The notes beneath the pieces were generated by a model, which saw only the letters and a list, made by a program, of their open reading frames with translations, was not told the origin of the DNA and made no database searches. This document shows, piece by piece, positions 28,101 through 36,572 of a DNA stretch of 64,000 nt (the stretch's first letter is position 1; every line of letters starts with the position of its first letter). A program made the translations under genes and the position numbers. Source of the DNA: a bacterium (GTDB taxonomy: Bacteria; Planctomycetota; Planctomycetia; Planctomycetales; Planctomycetaceae); the NCBI GenBank assembly GCA_016124895.1, contig WGMU01000090.1, positions 23,345-87,344 on the forward strand. The letters are read 5' to 3'.

Positions 28101-28324
28101 ACTGCTTCGATCCGGTCACGTCGGATGAGGATCGTTGCGGCGTCGAGCACCTCGCCTGGTCGCACCGTGACGCGAGCCCCGGTCAGTGCCCATAGCTCTG
28201 GCACGTTCTGGCGAAGCCCCTGTGGCTGATCCGACGAGCGATCATCGGCGGAGACAGGATTTCCGGGTCCAGGCAATGCCAGCAGTGGCCCGAGACAGAC
28301 GACAAGGACTCGAAGAATTCTCAT
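25118..28324 (-). CDS. Secreted double-domain amidohydrolase with His-rich tail
   Basis: 1068 residues after a signal peptide (ILRVLVVCLGPLLALPG). It contains two amidohydrolase domains in tandem. The first (about 45-455) starts LTGARVTVRPGEVLD but reads AGLIDAFTEQP where HxH is expected, so its metal site looks lost. A beta-rich linker follows, then an Asp/Ser/Lys-rich low-complexity stretch (about 555-600). The second domain (about 630-1010) is canonical: GLIDCHSHFA, WIHCHSYRQDE, FQHILEGYK and the Asp in NSDDRE. The extreme C-terminus is HGHDHEGHGHE, a possible metal-loading tail. Probably a periplasmic hydrolase of amide or cyclic-amide bonds; substrate unknown. Confidence 0.9.
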   Translation of the reverse strand: MRILRVLVVCLGPLLALPGPGNPVSADDRSSDQPQGLRQNVPELWALTGARVTVRPGEVLDAATILIRRDRIEAVGQSLEIPAGARVIDLSGRFVYAGLIDAFTEQPVDEGSSQTAARSWNPQIRPARRVAADFRPDAALNQTLRKQGVTARLAAPSGGILKGFGAVVLTSDHRVEHAVIRADATQHAHLTASRNGSRNYPNSPMGAVALARQTFFDADWYQRAWRSAAADPTLSRPELNNDLAALNDVVTQRTPLIVDTSNELFFLRADQFAREFGLHLIVHGSGNEYRRLDAIRRTGRAVILPVNFPKAPHVATLESALDVTTEALLHWDLAPENPKRLADAGVTFAFCSSGLKDKGGFLPQIRKAVSRGLSADAALRALTTTPAALLGVAEQLGTVEPGRVASLVITDRPIFDTEAKTVETWIAGERFEWQTPPQRNVAGEWLISPADSSAPLSKSLRLTLKNSDDNKLSGSIRNGSNGAAEDAGKPIKIGLAALNETRLSLTFRSDGFGADGIARLTAVVARNGNKALGQIVWPDGFRSQVSLRRKNSSADSDADSKPEADASQADSSKHDETDGSKTPDDKPADGEKKLEPSSENIAASFAINYPLGAFGVSEAPEQVGLIALRGATVWTGGPQGILRNAVVLIRDGRIWKVGRQLKVPNDARVIDVAGMHISPGLIDCHSHFATDGGINESGQAITAEVCIGDFIDCDDINIYRQLAGGVTSSNILHGSANPIGGQNQVVKLRWGSLGGDMKFKRAPPGIKFALGENVKQSNWGDHFTTRYPQTRMGVEQIFRDEFRAAIEYRQRRDRWDANPQGLPPRRDLELDAIVEILDGKRWIHCHSYRQDEILALIRICDEFGIRIGTFQHILEGYKVADAMAKHGAMGSAFADWWAYKFEVYDAIPYAGALMHNAGVVVSFNSDDRELARHLNHEAAKAVKYGGVKPEEALKFVTLNPAKQLRIDRYVGSIEPGKDADLVVWSGSPLSTMSRCEQTWIDGRLYFCRENDAALRTENQNIRTTLIQKILASGEPMLKPGEEDVDPASLWPREDEFCHGHDHEGHGHE

Positions 28325-28471
28325 GAAAGCGACTCGTCAGTCGAGGTTCAGCAAGGCAGTCCGACGCGCAGACGAATCTACCGTTGGATGCCTTCAAACA
28401 GCGAGCCGCGAACGGGCTCCGAAGAGTTCACTCGCGGCGTCGGGATCGTCTGTCAGTAAAGTCAGGCGGTT

Positions 28472-29260
28472 CTACTCGATCGGTTTCTCGTTGCCCTTGC
28501 CATCGCGCAGGAATGGGTCGCGGACCTGCTTGCCTTCGTCGGCGCCGATCTCGCGAATCCAGATGTTTCGGAACCGCGTCGGGTTGCCGTGATCCTGCAG
28601 GCGAATAGGCAGTCGATCAGCGTGCCTGCTGTATTTTGGCGGCCGATCGAAAGGCGTGTCACCCTTCAGTTCAAAGTGGTTCTGGATCAGCACGCCGTTG
28701 TGCAGAGCCGTGATGTACGCGGGCGACTTGAGCGAGCCGTCTTCATTGAACCGCGGCGCCGTCCAGATGATGTCGTACACATTCCACTCGCCTGGCGGAC
28801 GCATCGCGTTGACCTGCGGTGGTGTCTGCTTGTAGATCGCTCCGGCCTGACCGTCGAAGTACGTGCTGTTCTCGTAGGAATCGAGAACCTGAAGCTCGTA
28901 GGTGTCCATCAGGAAAACGCCGCTGTTGCCGCGTCCCTGCCCGCTGCCGGTTGCTGGTACGGGAGCCGACCATTCGATGTGCAACTGGCAGTCGCCGAAC
29001 GCCTGCTTTGTCTTGATGTTGCCCTTGCCGGCAATCATGGCACCGTCTTCGATCTTCCAGTTCTCCGCGCCGTCCCATTCGGACAGGTCTTTGCCATCGA
29101 ACAGAACGACCGCGTCACTCGGAGGCCCGCCGTTTTCACCCGGCGTCACAATGGCCGGTTCCTTCCATTCAATTCCGTTGAGATACTCATCCGCGGCCAC
29201 ATGACCGAGGGTGATGACAAAAACAAGAGCAGTCGCTGAGCCGGCAAAGCGATGGGACAT
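28472..29260 (-). CDS. DUF1080 (3-keto-disaccharide hydrolase-like) secreted protein
   Basis: 262 residues. The ATG at 29260 opens a signal peptide (HRFAGSATALVFVITLGHVAA). The DUF1080 jelly-roll domain shows VLFDGKDLSEWDGAENW, FGDCQLHIEWSAP, GNSGVFLMDTYELQVLDSYEN and PPGEWNVYDIIW, with RFRNIWIREI at the end. The length fits the family. The fold is concanavalin-like. In related proteins it is linked to disaccharide and 3-keto-sugar breakdown, which would fit the oxidoreductases elsewhere in the window. It is divergent from the DUF434 gene. Confidence 0.92.
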   Translation of the reverse strand: MSHRFAGSATALVFVITLGHVAADEYLNGIEWKEPAIVTPGENGGPPSDAVVLFDGKDLSEWDGAENWKIEDGAMIAGKGNIKTKQAFGDCQLHIEWSAPVPATGSGQGRGNSGVFLMDTYELQVLDSYENSTYFDGQAGAIYKQTPPQVNAMRPPGEWNVYDIIWTAPRFNEDGSLKSPAYITALHNGVLIQNHFELKGDTPFDRPPKYSRHADRLPIRLQDHGNPTRFRNIWIREIGADEGKQVRDPFLRDGKGNEKPIE

Positions 29261-29422
29261 TTTCACGAGCGGGGTCTCCGATGGGGTGATGATACGCGGG
29301 AATCCGAACGCGAGTCGTCCCGCGCGATCGATGCGCGATACGATAGGCGACTGCTTTCGGGAATGCACAGTAGTGGCGAAGTTGCGAGACGGGCTTCGAT
29401 CATCAGGCACAAAGACCTCGAA

Positions 29423-30175
29423 ATGGCACTCGCAATGGCAGAGGAGACGGAATCTGTGCCGGACCGACGACGACATCGCGGGCCGCATCCGGAGGACCGG
29501 AATCTGTTCGCCCCGGAACGGTTACCGGATTTGTGCGCGGCGGTGAGGGATCTGAGCTGGCTGCTGTCTCACGGTTACGCGACGGCCTCGGCCCTGAAAC
29601 TGGTCGGCGATCGATACTCGCTGGTAGCGCGGCAGCGGCTGGCGGTGGCTCGCTGTGCCTGCAGTGATTCGGATCGGACGCGGCGGCATACGCATCAGGT
29701 TTCGCCGAAACAGGTCCGCGGTCAGACGGTGCTCATTGACGGCTACAACGTGCTGACGTCGATCGAAGCTGCGCTGTCCGGCGGCGTCCTGCTGCTCGGT
29801 CGTGACGGCTGCATCCGCGATATGGCGAGTATGCACGGCAGTTATCGCAAAGTGGCCGAGACCGTTCCGGCGATCGAACTCGCGGGCCGCCTGCTGGCCG
29901 AATGGCAACCCGCTCACTGCCTCTGGCTGCTCGATCAGCCGGTCTCGAACAGCGGCCGGTTGAAAATCCTGCTGCAGGACATCGCCGCCAGCAACCGCTG
30001 GTCCTGGCAGATTGACCTGGTTCCCGATCCGGACGCTGTTCTGAAAAGCAGAGATGAAATCGTCGCGACCGCCGACAGCGGCATCCTCAACAGGGCGGCG
30101 CGTTGGCTCAATCTTGCCCGAGAAGTGATTGAGCAACTGCCCCAGGTCGAATGGCTGATCCGATTGGAATCGTAA
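29423..30175 (+). CDS. DUF434 / DUF5616 domain protein
   Basis: 250 residues from the ATG at 29423; an ATG at 29435 or starts further upstream are possible. The first half matches DUF434 (PERLPDLCAAVRDLSWLLSHGY, then LVGDRYSLVARQRLAVARC). The second half matches DUF5616 (TVLIDGYNVLTSIEAALSGG, LLGRDGCIRDMASMHGSYRKV). The IDGYN segment resembles the NYN/PIN-like nuclease core, with conserved acidic residues, but activity is not established. No signal peptide, so it is probably cytoplasmic. It is divergent from the DUF1080 gene and followed by a hairpin repeat. Its biological role is unknown. Confidence 0.8.
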   Translation: MALAMAEETESVPDRRRHRGPHPEDRNLFAPERLPDLCAAVRDLSWLLSHGYATASALKLVGDRYSLVARQRLAVARCACSDSDRTRRHTHQVSPKQVRGQTVLIDGYNVLTSIEAALSGGVLLLGRDGCIRDMASMHGSYRKVAETVPAIELAGRLLAEWQPAHCLWLLDQPVSNSGRLKILLQDIAASNRWSWQIDLVPDPDAVLKSRDEIVATADSGILNRAARWLNLAREVIEQLPQVEWLIRLES

Positions 30176-30551
30176 CTGGACGGCGTCACTTGCGGTTGCC
30201 GTACAAGCACGAAGCACGAGCAAGCGAGTGAATCATTGACGTCAAACACACTCGCTTGCGCTTCGTGCTTGTATCCTCGCAGATTTCGCCAAAGTGGCGC
30301 TGTCCGAGTAAGAACCGTGGACTGCGCCAGTCTGACGGGAGCCGGTCTGCAGTTCGCCGCACGGGCCGGTCGACTTGCTGTGCTGTTCGCGCAGCGGCAG
30401 GATGACTCGTTCGCGGCGGGCTCGAGCCCGTCTGATTGTCTGTCGGAAGCGGGGGTTGCGTCGTCCTGCGCTCCCGGCTTCGGACAGGCCGGCTCGATGT
30501 GTCTCGCCTCCTCGTCAGTTGGGGGCTTCATTCCTGAGATGGCAGATCAAT
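30176..30551. other. Intergenic region with hairpin repeat and presumed promoter
   Basis: 376 bases between the DUF434 gene and the amidohydrolase. It contains the hairpin at 30202-30273. The rest, up to the ATG at 30552, has open frames but no family-like sequence, so it probably holds the promoter of the amidohydrolase gene. Confidence 0.45.
30202..30273. repeat. Long hairpin repeat TACAAGCACGAAGC...GCTTCGTGCTTGTA
   Basis: The left arm (30202-30230, 29 bases) and right arm (30249-30273, 25 bases) are complementary apart from a four-base bulge in the left arm, around an 18-base loop. No T-run follows. It starts 27 bases after the DUF434 stop codon. It may stabilise or end that transcript, or be a dispersed palindromic element. 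Confidence 0.75.
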
Positions 30552-32408
30552 ATGAGCAGCCTTTGGATGAGTCGTCGGGCACTGAACTTCGACCGTGCGG
30601 CAATCGGCCAGGCTGCTGGCACGCGTCTCCTGGCGACCGCTCTGCTGTGCGGACTCGTCAGTTCCTGGGATTGTGCAATGGCTCAGACCAGGCAGTCGGG
30701 GAAACCGGACCAGCCGGCCGATCTCGTCGTGCTTGACGCGAAGGTCGTCACACTGGACGGCGATGGTTCGGTTGTCGAAGCGCTGGCGGTGCGTGATGGG
30801 CGCGTCCTCGCGGTCGGAAGCTCGGAGCAGATCCGGCGGCTGGCGGGGCCTGCGACGAAAGAGCTCGCGCTCGACGGGCGGACGGTGATTCCGGGTCTGA
30901 TTGAATCGCACTGTCATGCGCTGGGCGTCGCGTTGTCAGAGCTGAAGTCGCCGTACGAAGAGATGCGCAGCATTCCTCAACTGCAGGCATGGATTCGGAA
31001 ACGGGCCAGTGAGCTGCCGGAAGGTCGCTGGGTCGAGGCACCGCGGACGGACGTCATGCGACTTGACGAGATGCGGTTTCCAACGCGGGAGGAGATGGAC
31101 GCGGGGTCGACGACGCATCCGGTTGTGCTGACGTCGGTACGCAAGCATCTGTTGAACTCGGCGGCCTGGCGGGCGATTGGTGTCAACCAGGACAGCGACG
31201 AGGTTCCCGGAGCGAAGATTGTCCGCGACAAACGCGGGCGGCCGTGGCTGCTGGCGGGAGGTTCGCAACTCCTGCGCGACGAGACGCCGGTGCCGGAAGT
31301 GTCTGAGGACGAAAAGCTGGCGGCGGTCAAACGCGTCCATGGGATTTATTCGAGCGTTGGCATTACGAGCATCTTCGAGCGGGCTCTGAACGCCGAGGGC
31401 TGGAAGACTTACGAAACGCTGAAGCGCCGCGGCGATCTGAATGTTCGAGTAACGGCGACGATCCGGCAGCAGTTTCGTTCGGGCGAGCAGGTGACCGAGT
31501 TCTCGAAGAAGCTCGGAATGAAAACGGGTGACGGCGACGACTGGCTGCGCGTCGGGCCACTGAAGATTACCGTTGATGGCGGCATTCACTGGGGCACGAC
31601 GCGACTGCGGGAACCGTTCGGGCCGCAGCGGATCGAGTTCTACAAGATCGGGACGCTGGTCGATCCGGATTACCGTGGCGACCTGAGTTACTCGGTCGAG
31701 CAGATGCGCGAGATCTTCGACGTCGGCCATCGGCTGGGCTGGCAGATGTGCTGTCACGTGACCGGGGACGCGGGTGTCGACGCCGTGCTCGACGCGCTGG
31801 AAGCGGTCAACCGGACGCAGCCGATCTCCGATCGACGGTTCTCGCTGACGCACGCGTACTTTCCGGCAAAGGATTCAATTGAGCGTTGTCGCCGGCTGGG
31901 CGTCGGCGTCGATACGCAGCCGTATCTGTATTTCCGCGATGCCCGGTTCATCGATCAGATCTACGGGCCGAGCTGGGCAGAGCGGTTCATTGGGCTGGCC
32001 GACTGGTACCACGGTGGCGTTCCGGTCGCGATCAACAGCGACCATATGAGTGGCCTCGATCCAGACCATTCGATGAACTCGTTCAACCCGTTTCTGCAGC
32101 TCGCGATCGCGGTCACTCGACGCGACACATACGGCAACGTTTATGGAGAACGGCAGAAGCTGTCGCGACTGGAAGCCTTGCGCTGCATGACGACTCATGC
32201 GGCCTGGCTGAGCTTTGATGAAGACGTCAAGGGCTCGATCGAGCCCGGCAAGCTGGCCGATTTCGTGGTGCTCGACCGCGACTACTTCACGTGTCCGGAA
32301 GAGGAGATCGCGCAGATTCGGCCGCGGCTGACCGTCGTCAACGGACGCGTGACTTACGAATCGGAGTCGGCTGTTGCGAGTCAGGCCGCGCGAGGCAACA
32401 GCGAATAA
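30552..32408 (+). CDS. Secreted YtcJ-like amidohydrolase (amidohydrolase family 3)
   Basis: 618 residues from the ATG at 30552, with a signal peptide ending near CAMAQ. The family-3 amidohydrolase pattern is intact: LIESHCHALG supplies HxH, RVGPLKITVDGG the mid-barrel segment, CCHVTGDAGVDAVLDALE and LTHAYFP further histidines, and NSDHMSG the catalytic Asp. KGSIEPGKLADFVVLDRD is the usual C-terminal return to the beta-sandwich. Compared with the amidohydrolases at 23434-28324, this one looks fully active. Probably periplasmic; substrate unknown (YtcJ-like enzymes act on diverse amides and formamides). Confidence 0.9.
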   Translation: MSSLWMSRRALNFDRAAIGQAAGTRLLATALLCGLVSSWDCAMAQTRQSGKPDQPADLVVLDAKVVTLDGDGSVVEALAVRDGRVLAVGSSEQIRRLAGPATKELALDGRTVIPGLIESHCHALGVALSELKSPYEEMRSIPQLQAWIRKRASELPEGRWVEAPRTDVMRLDEMRFPTREEMDAGSTTHPVVLTSVRKHLLNSAAWRAIGVNQDSDEVPGAKIVRDKRGRPWLLAGGSQLLRDETPVPEVSEDEKLAAVKRVHGIYSSVGITSIFERALNAEGWKTYETLKRRGDLNVRVTATIRQQFRSGEQVTEFSKKLGMKTGDGDDWLRVGPLKITVDGGIHWGTTRLREPFGPQRIEFYKIGTLVDPDYRGDLSYSVEQMREIFDVGHRLGWQMCCHVTGDAGVDAVLDALEAVNRTQPISDRRFSLTHAYFPAKDSIERCRRLGVGVDTQPYLYFRDARFIDQIYGPSWAERFIGLADWYHGGVPVAINSDHMSGLDPDHSMNSFNPFLQLAIAVTRRDTYGNVYGERQKLSRLEALRCMTTHAAWLSFDEDVKGSIEPGKLADFVVLDRDYFTCPEEEIAQIRPRLTVVNGRVTYESESAVASQAARGNSE

Positions 32409-32560
32409 TACGAGACTGGCGATGCTTGTGAGTCGTGAGTCACCCTGCGAGGAGTTGAGTTCTCCTGAAAGGAAAATCCGCTGGCTGGTGGATCTTTGGT
32501 GAGAATTACGGTTCACTCGGAACGCGTGAATTTGCTGGTATTTCTTCTGGAGACGGTGCG

Positions 32561-33949
32561 ATGCGAATGGCAGTGCGCAAGTTGACGGTGCTCTCAGTGC
32601 TGGTGGCCGGGACTCTGTCCGTCGATGCGGCCGGCGCAGCGGACTGGGCTCGATTCCGGGGACCGAACGGCAGCGGAGTCAGTGCGGATGAGGCTCCCAT
32701 TCCAGCGGAATGGAGTGACTCGAAGAATCTGCAGTGGAAGGCTGAGCTGCCGGGACCGGGAGCGTCGAGCCCGATCGTCGTCGGCGACCGGGTCTTTGTG
32801 ACGTCGTGGTCAGGGTACGCAGACGGCTCCGACGGCGGCTCGCTGGATTCGCTGGAACGCCACCTCGTCTGTCTCGATCGTAAGACCGGCAAACAGCTCT
32901 GGATGTCGAGCGTCGCCGCGAAGCTGCCGGAAGAATCATACCGCGGCATGTTTGCCGAAAATGGGTATGCGAGTCATACGCCGGTATCCGATGGCGGGAT
33001 CGTTGTCGCGTTTTTCGGGAAGTCCGGTGTGTACGCGTACGACCTTGAAGGCAAGGAACTGTGGAACGCCGACGCGGGTGAGGCGCTCGATCAGCGTGGC
33101 TGGGGTTCGGCATCGAGCCCGATTCTTTATCAGGACAAAGTGATCGTTACGGCGTCGATCGAGAGTCACTCCGTCATCGCGTTTGATACGAAGACCGGGA
33201 AGAAGATCTGGAAGCAGGAAGCTGACGGCTTCGGCAGCACCTGGGGAACGCCGGTTGTTGTCGGCAGTGGCGACGATGCGGAACTGGTCATCGGCGTGCC
33301 GTATGAGGTCTGGGCCTTGAATCCTGAGAACGGCAAACTGAAGTGGTATTGCGAAGCGATGGCGTCGAGCTCGATGTGTTCAAGCGTCGTCGCGCAGAAC
33401 GGCGTGATCTACGGTGTCGAGTCCGGGCCTGGCGGTGGCGGTTCGATCGCGATCAAAGCGGGTGGCAAAGGCGACATCTCGAAGTCCGCAACGCTGTGGA
33501 CCGGCGGCGATCGATCACGGATCGACACGCCCGTCGTCTATGACGGGTTGCTGTATTACGTCAGCAATGGTGTCGTGAGTTGCCTCGATGCAAAGACCGG
33601 CGACCGCGTTTATCAGGGGCGACTGAGTGATGGCGCGGCGGGCGGCCGCGAGGGCGGCGATCGTCCCGAAAGAGGCCGCGGTGGATTTGGTGGCGGTCGC
33701 GGAGGCTTTGGCGGTGGCCGGGGCGGCGGGCAGGATTACTCGTCGCCGATCATCGCTGACGGCAAGCTGATCTTTGCGCGTCGATCGGGCGATGTCTTCG
33801 TCGTCAAAACTGGTCGCAAGTTCGAGCAGCTTGCTGTGAACCGCTTCGATTCATCGGCCGGGGATTTCAACGCGACACCTGCCGTCAGTGATGGGCAGCT
33901 CTTCATTCGGTCGAGTAAAACGCTGTACTGCGTCAGTGCGACGAAGTAA
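32561..33949 (+). CDS. Secreted PQQ-like beta-propeller protein with Gly/Arg insert
   Basis: 462 residues after a signal peptide (KLTVLSVLVAGTLSVDAAGA). It starts DWARFRGPNGSGVS, typical of the planctomycete PQQ-like (Pyrrolo-quinoline repeat) propellers. Blades recur with the CLDRKTGKQLW, AFDTKTGKKIWKQ, ALNPENGKLKW and CLDAKTGDRVY pattern. There is no full dehydrogenase domain, so it is likely a binding or scaffold propeller, not a quinoprotein enzyme. An insertion of about 35 residues before the last blades is almost pure Gly/Arg (about residues 360-392). A strong terminator follows. Confidence 0.9.
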   Translation: MRMAVRKLTVLSVLVAGTLSVDAAGAADWARFRGPNGSGVSADEAPIPAEWSDSKNLQWKAELPGPGASSPIVVGDRVFVTSWSGYADGSDGGSLDSLERHLVCLDRKTGKQLWMSSVAAKLPEESYRGMFAENGYASHTPVSDGGIVVAFFGKSGVYAYDLEGKELWNADAGEALDQRGWGSASSPILYQDKVIVTASIESHSVIAFDTKTGKKIWKQEADGFGSTWGTPVVVGSGDDAELVIGVPYEVWALNPENGKLKWYCEAMASSSMCSSVVAQNGVIYGVESGPGGGGSIAIKAGGKGDISKSATLWTGGDRSRIDTPVVYDGLLYYVSNGVVSCLDAKTGDRVYQGRLSDGAAGGREGGDRPERGRGGFGGGRGGFGGGRGGGQDYSSPIIADGKLIFARRSGDVFVVKTGRKFEQLAVNRFDSSAGDFNATPAVSDGQLFIRSSKTLYCVSATK

Positions 33950-33968
33950 CGCCATCGTGGTTTCACCA

Positions 33969-34013
33969 CAGGCGGCGGTTTCAGCGCGAATGCAGAAGCC
34001 GCCACCTGTTTTT
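33969..34013 (+). terminator. Rho-independent terminator after the propeller gene
   Basis: A 14-base stem (33969-33982 with 33995-34008; one mismatch and one wobble) with a 12-base loop, followed directly by TTTTT (34009-34013). It lies 20 bases after the stop of the propeller gene. Confidence 0.8.
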
Positions 34014-34224
34014 GCCGGCTGCCTTCCCGACCGGTGAACGAGATCTGTTTGGTCGCGTTTCTGATGTTGTGGGGCCGGGTGATTTCCGGGAGTTCGTCGC
34101 TGCGAACGTCGTACGATTTTCTGGAGTTGGATTCCTTGCCAGTCCGTGAGTTTCCTCGCGGCGACGGAACTCCGCTGAACGAGCGGAACTCAGCCCGTAC
34201 AACCTCGTGACAACTGACGTCCGG

Positions 34225-34911
34225 TCACCAGACGCTGATCTCGGTGATCGCGACGTCGCCGGAGAAACAGACGTCGACATCGTCGCCGGGCGTCCGGGGC
34301 CGGTTGTGATAGTTGCCGGTGTAGCGAATGCCGGTCTCGTGCTCGTCGAAGTTCATCAGCAGGTGCAGCGGATTCAGTGGGCTGCGCCGCAGCTCGGGAA
34401 CGCGATCGATCCCGTACAGGTCGGGCAGGTTGACGTTCCAGAATCGGCCCGGCGTCAGTGTCTCTTCGAGCAGTTTCGCGAGTGACTGTTCGGTCAGTTG
34501 AGCGGCTCGATTCCAGTCCCATTCGGTGCCACTCTGTTTGTACTGGCTGAGGGCGATGCCGGGTTTCGCGTGCAGAGCGGCCTCGCGGACGGCGGCCACC
34601 GTGCCGGACATGAAAACGTCGACGCCCAGGTTTCCGCCCGCGTTGATTCCCGAGAGGATCCAGTCGGCGTCTGGAACCAGTTTCCACAGAGCGACTCGGA
34701 CGCAGTCGGCCGGCGTCCCGCTGATCGCCCAGCGTCCCGGTCCCAGCTCGTTGATCGAAATCGCTCCCTCAGATGTCACGCGATGCCCGCAGCCGGAATG
34801 CACCTGATCCGGCGCGACAACGAAGACCTCGCCAAACTGAGCTGCTACTTCAGCCAGTGCGGCAATTCCCGGAGCATCGATTCCGTCGTCGTTGGTCAGC
34901 AGAAACTTCAT
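34225..34911 (-). CDS. surE: 5'/3'-nucleotidase SurE
   Basis: 228 residues, slightly shorter than typical SurE (about 250). The N-terminus FLLTNDDGIDAPGI carries the metal-binding DD pair. VFVVAPDQVHSGCGHRVT supplies the conserved Ser/Gly loop, SGTPADCVRVAL the next motif, and SGINAGGNLGVDVFMSGTVAAVRE the Asn and following segment that completes the active site. SurE removes phosphate from nucleoside 5'- and 3'-monophosphates in the cytoplasm, with magnesium or manganese. It is transcribed alone, tail-to-tail with the propeller gene. Confidence 0.96.
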   Translation of the reverse strand: MKFLLTNDDGIDAPGIAALAEVAAQFGEVFVVAPDQVHSGCGHRVTSEGAISINELGPGRWAISGTPADCVRVALWKLVPDADWILSGINAGGNLGVDVFMSGTVAAVREAALHAKPGIALSQYKQSGTEWDWNRAAQLTEQSLAKLLEETLTPGRFWNVNLPDLYGIDRVPELRRSPLNPLHLLMNFDEHETGIRYTGNYHNRPRTPGDDVDVCFSGDVAITEISVW

Positions 34912-35258
34912 TCGCGAGCAGGTCCATCAATCGGCGAGTGTCAACGGTGTCAACAATGCACACAGTCCGCTGATGATAGACGCTCAGAACCGTTACGACA
35001 GCGTGACCTGCTGCGGCCGCTGCAGGGCCGGCTCTTCCAGGCCGTCACAATGCAGTACGACGTGGCGACCGGCGATCCAACCCAGCAGTCAACGGCGACT
35101 TCCGCCTATGGCCCGGACGGCATCCGTATTCGGGCGATCAACGAAGTCGCGACGGACGATGGATGCCTGTCCGGTCACGTGGGGTTTGTGGCCGGTGGAT
35201 GAGCGTCCGGCGGACCGGTCACGATGGGACGCGACGCGAGATGTTCGCGCAGACTCGA
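34912..35258. other. Intergenic region, nothing clear
   Basis: About 350 bases between surE and the acyltransferase gene, both on the minus strand. It should contain the surE promoter. A plus-strand open frame ending at 35202 crosses it but shows no family or ribosome site. Confidence 0.4.
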
Positions 35259-36572
35259 TTACGTCAGGCCGAGACGGCGCGTATGTGCGACGGGCGGTTG
35301 AGTGTCTGGAATCGGTGTCGTCTGTTTCGCGGTACTGCTGCCGGAAGGCGCGTTCATGAAGCGTTTTTCGACGGTCCGGTGAAAGACAATCGCCGGCGGG
35401 ATGGACAGCAGCAGACAGGTCGGGACGACCAGCATCGCGACGTCGGCATCAGCTCGGAAACCGGACGCGGCGAAGAGTGACGACACAACGACGACCAGCA
35501 GGTAGTGCGTCAAATACACGCTGTACGACATCCGCCCGCAAGCGGCCAGCGGCTGCAGACAGCGGAGTTCCGCAATCGGCCGGTCCAGACGCCGGAAGAC
35601 GATCAGTGCGATGCCGAAGAGGCTCGAAATAAAAAGGTACTCATCGAGGTGCCGCTGAAATCCTTCCGGCTGCGTCCGGCGATCGAGAAAGGCGTAAACG
35701 GCGAACAGAGCCAGCGTTCCGCAGGCGGCCCAGCGGCCGCGTCGCGTTCCGTAGCTCAGCGAGTGATAGACAAGGATCCCCGACGCGAACATCAGCCAGT
35801 GGCCATCAAAGAAGAAGCCGTGCAGCTCGATGCCGTGATACCGGCAGATGTGCCGGACAGCGAACGTCGTGGCTGTCACCACTGCCGTCAGCGTGAAGAA
35901 TCGTGTCGCTGAGGCAGCCAGAATCAGGCCGGTCACCAGATAAAACTGTTCCTCGTAACACAGCGTCCAGGTATTGGGCATCAGGTACGAGGTGTTCTCG
36001 CTGCCTGCGAGTCGGTGCAGCCACGACTCTGAAGCCGTCAGGTTGCCGATCCAGCTCGCCAGTGGAAACTCAGAGAGTTTCGGAAGCTGCTCGCATGCCG
36101 ACTCGACGGACTCGATCGCACTGAATACCAGCGTGAAGCACACTGCAATGCCAAGCATGATCCACAGCGGCGGATAGATGCGGCGGATGCGGCGGACCAC
36201 GTAGCTCCGCAGCGAATGCGGCTTGCGGCGCAGCGAGTCGATGCTGGCAGCGATGCAGTAACCGCTGATCACAAAGAACATCGGCACGCCGACCCACAGC
36301 CAGCCGATCAGCTTGATCGCCCAGCTTCCAGCGGACCAGGTGCTGCGGTCGTGCATTTGCCAGAGATGATCGGCATAGAACGTCGAGTGGTACCCGGCGA
36401 GCATCAGGCAGGCGATACCGCGCCAGATATCGAAGCTTTGATAACGAACACTGGCCGGCCGCGGCGGGAGATTCGTTGCGATCGACGGAGTGGGCTGCGC
36501 GGCGGCCCTGACCGTCGCGGTTGGTTTTCGAATGCCTGCGTCTGTTTCCACCGGATGTTCGCCTGCAGTCAT
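35259..36572 (-). CDS. Acyltransferase family 3 membrane protein (OafA-like)
   Basis: About 437 residues with roughly ten membrane segments. The family signature is at the start of the core: SFDIWRGIACLMLAGYHSTFY, with the conserved Arg and His. WVGVPMFFVISGYCI and RRIRRIYPPLWIML follow. These membrane enzymes move acetyl or other acyl groups onto sugars of extracellular glycans or lipids. The ATG at 36572 has a purine-rich stretch (GAAGGCGAGG) upstream; ATGs at 36602 and 36692 are alternatives, and the leader before the first membrane segment is disordered. It may decorate the glycan made by the 1-7231 operon, but the two are far apart. Confidence 0.87.
   Translation of the reverse strand: MTAGEHPVETDAGIRKPTATVRAAAQPTPSIATNLPPRPASVRYQSFDIWRGIACLMLAGYHSTFYADHLWQMHDRSTWSAGSWAIKLIGWLWVGVPMFFVISGYCIAASIDSLRRKPHSLRSYVVRRIRRIYPPLWIMLGIAVCFTLVFSAIESVESACEQLPKLSEFPLASWIGNLTASESWLHRLAGSENTSYLMPNTWTLCYEEQFYLVTGLILAASATRFFTLTAVVTATTFAVRHICRYHGIELHGFFFDGHWLMFASGILVYHSLSYGTRRGRWAACGTLALFAVYAFLDRRTQPEGFQRHLDEYLFISSLFGIALIVFRRLDRPIAELRCLQPLAACGRMSYSVYLTHYLLVVVVSSLFAASGFRADADVAMLVVPTCLLLSIPPAIVFHRTVEKRFMNAPSGSSTAKQTTPIPDTQPPVAHTRRLGLT

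Noticed and set aside
35050..35202. Short plus-strand frame ending with DDGCLSGHVGFVAGG upstream of surE
   Set aside because: No ribosome site, no family signal, and only about 50 codons. It remains possible but cannot be supported.
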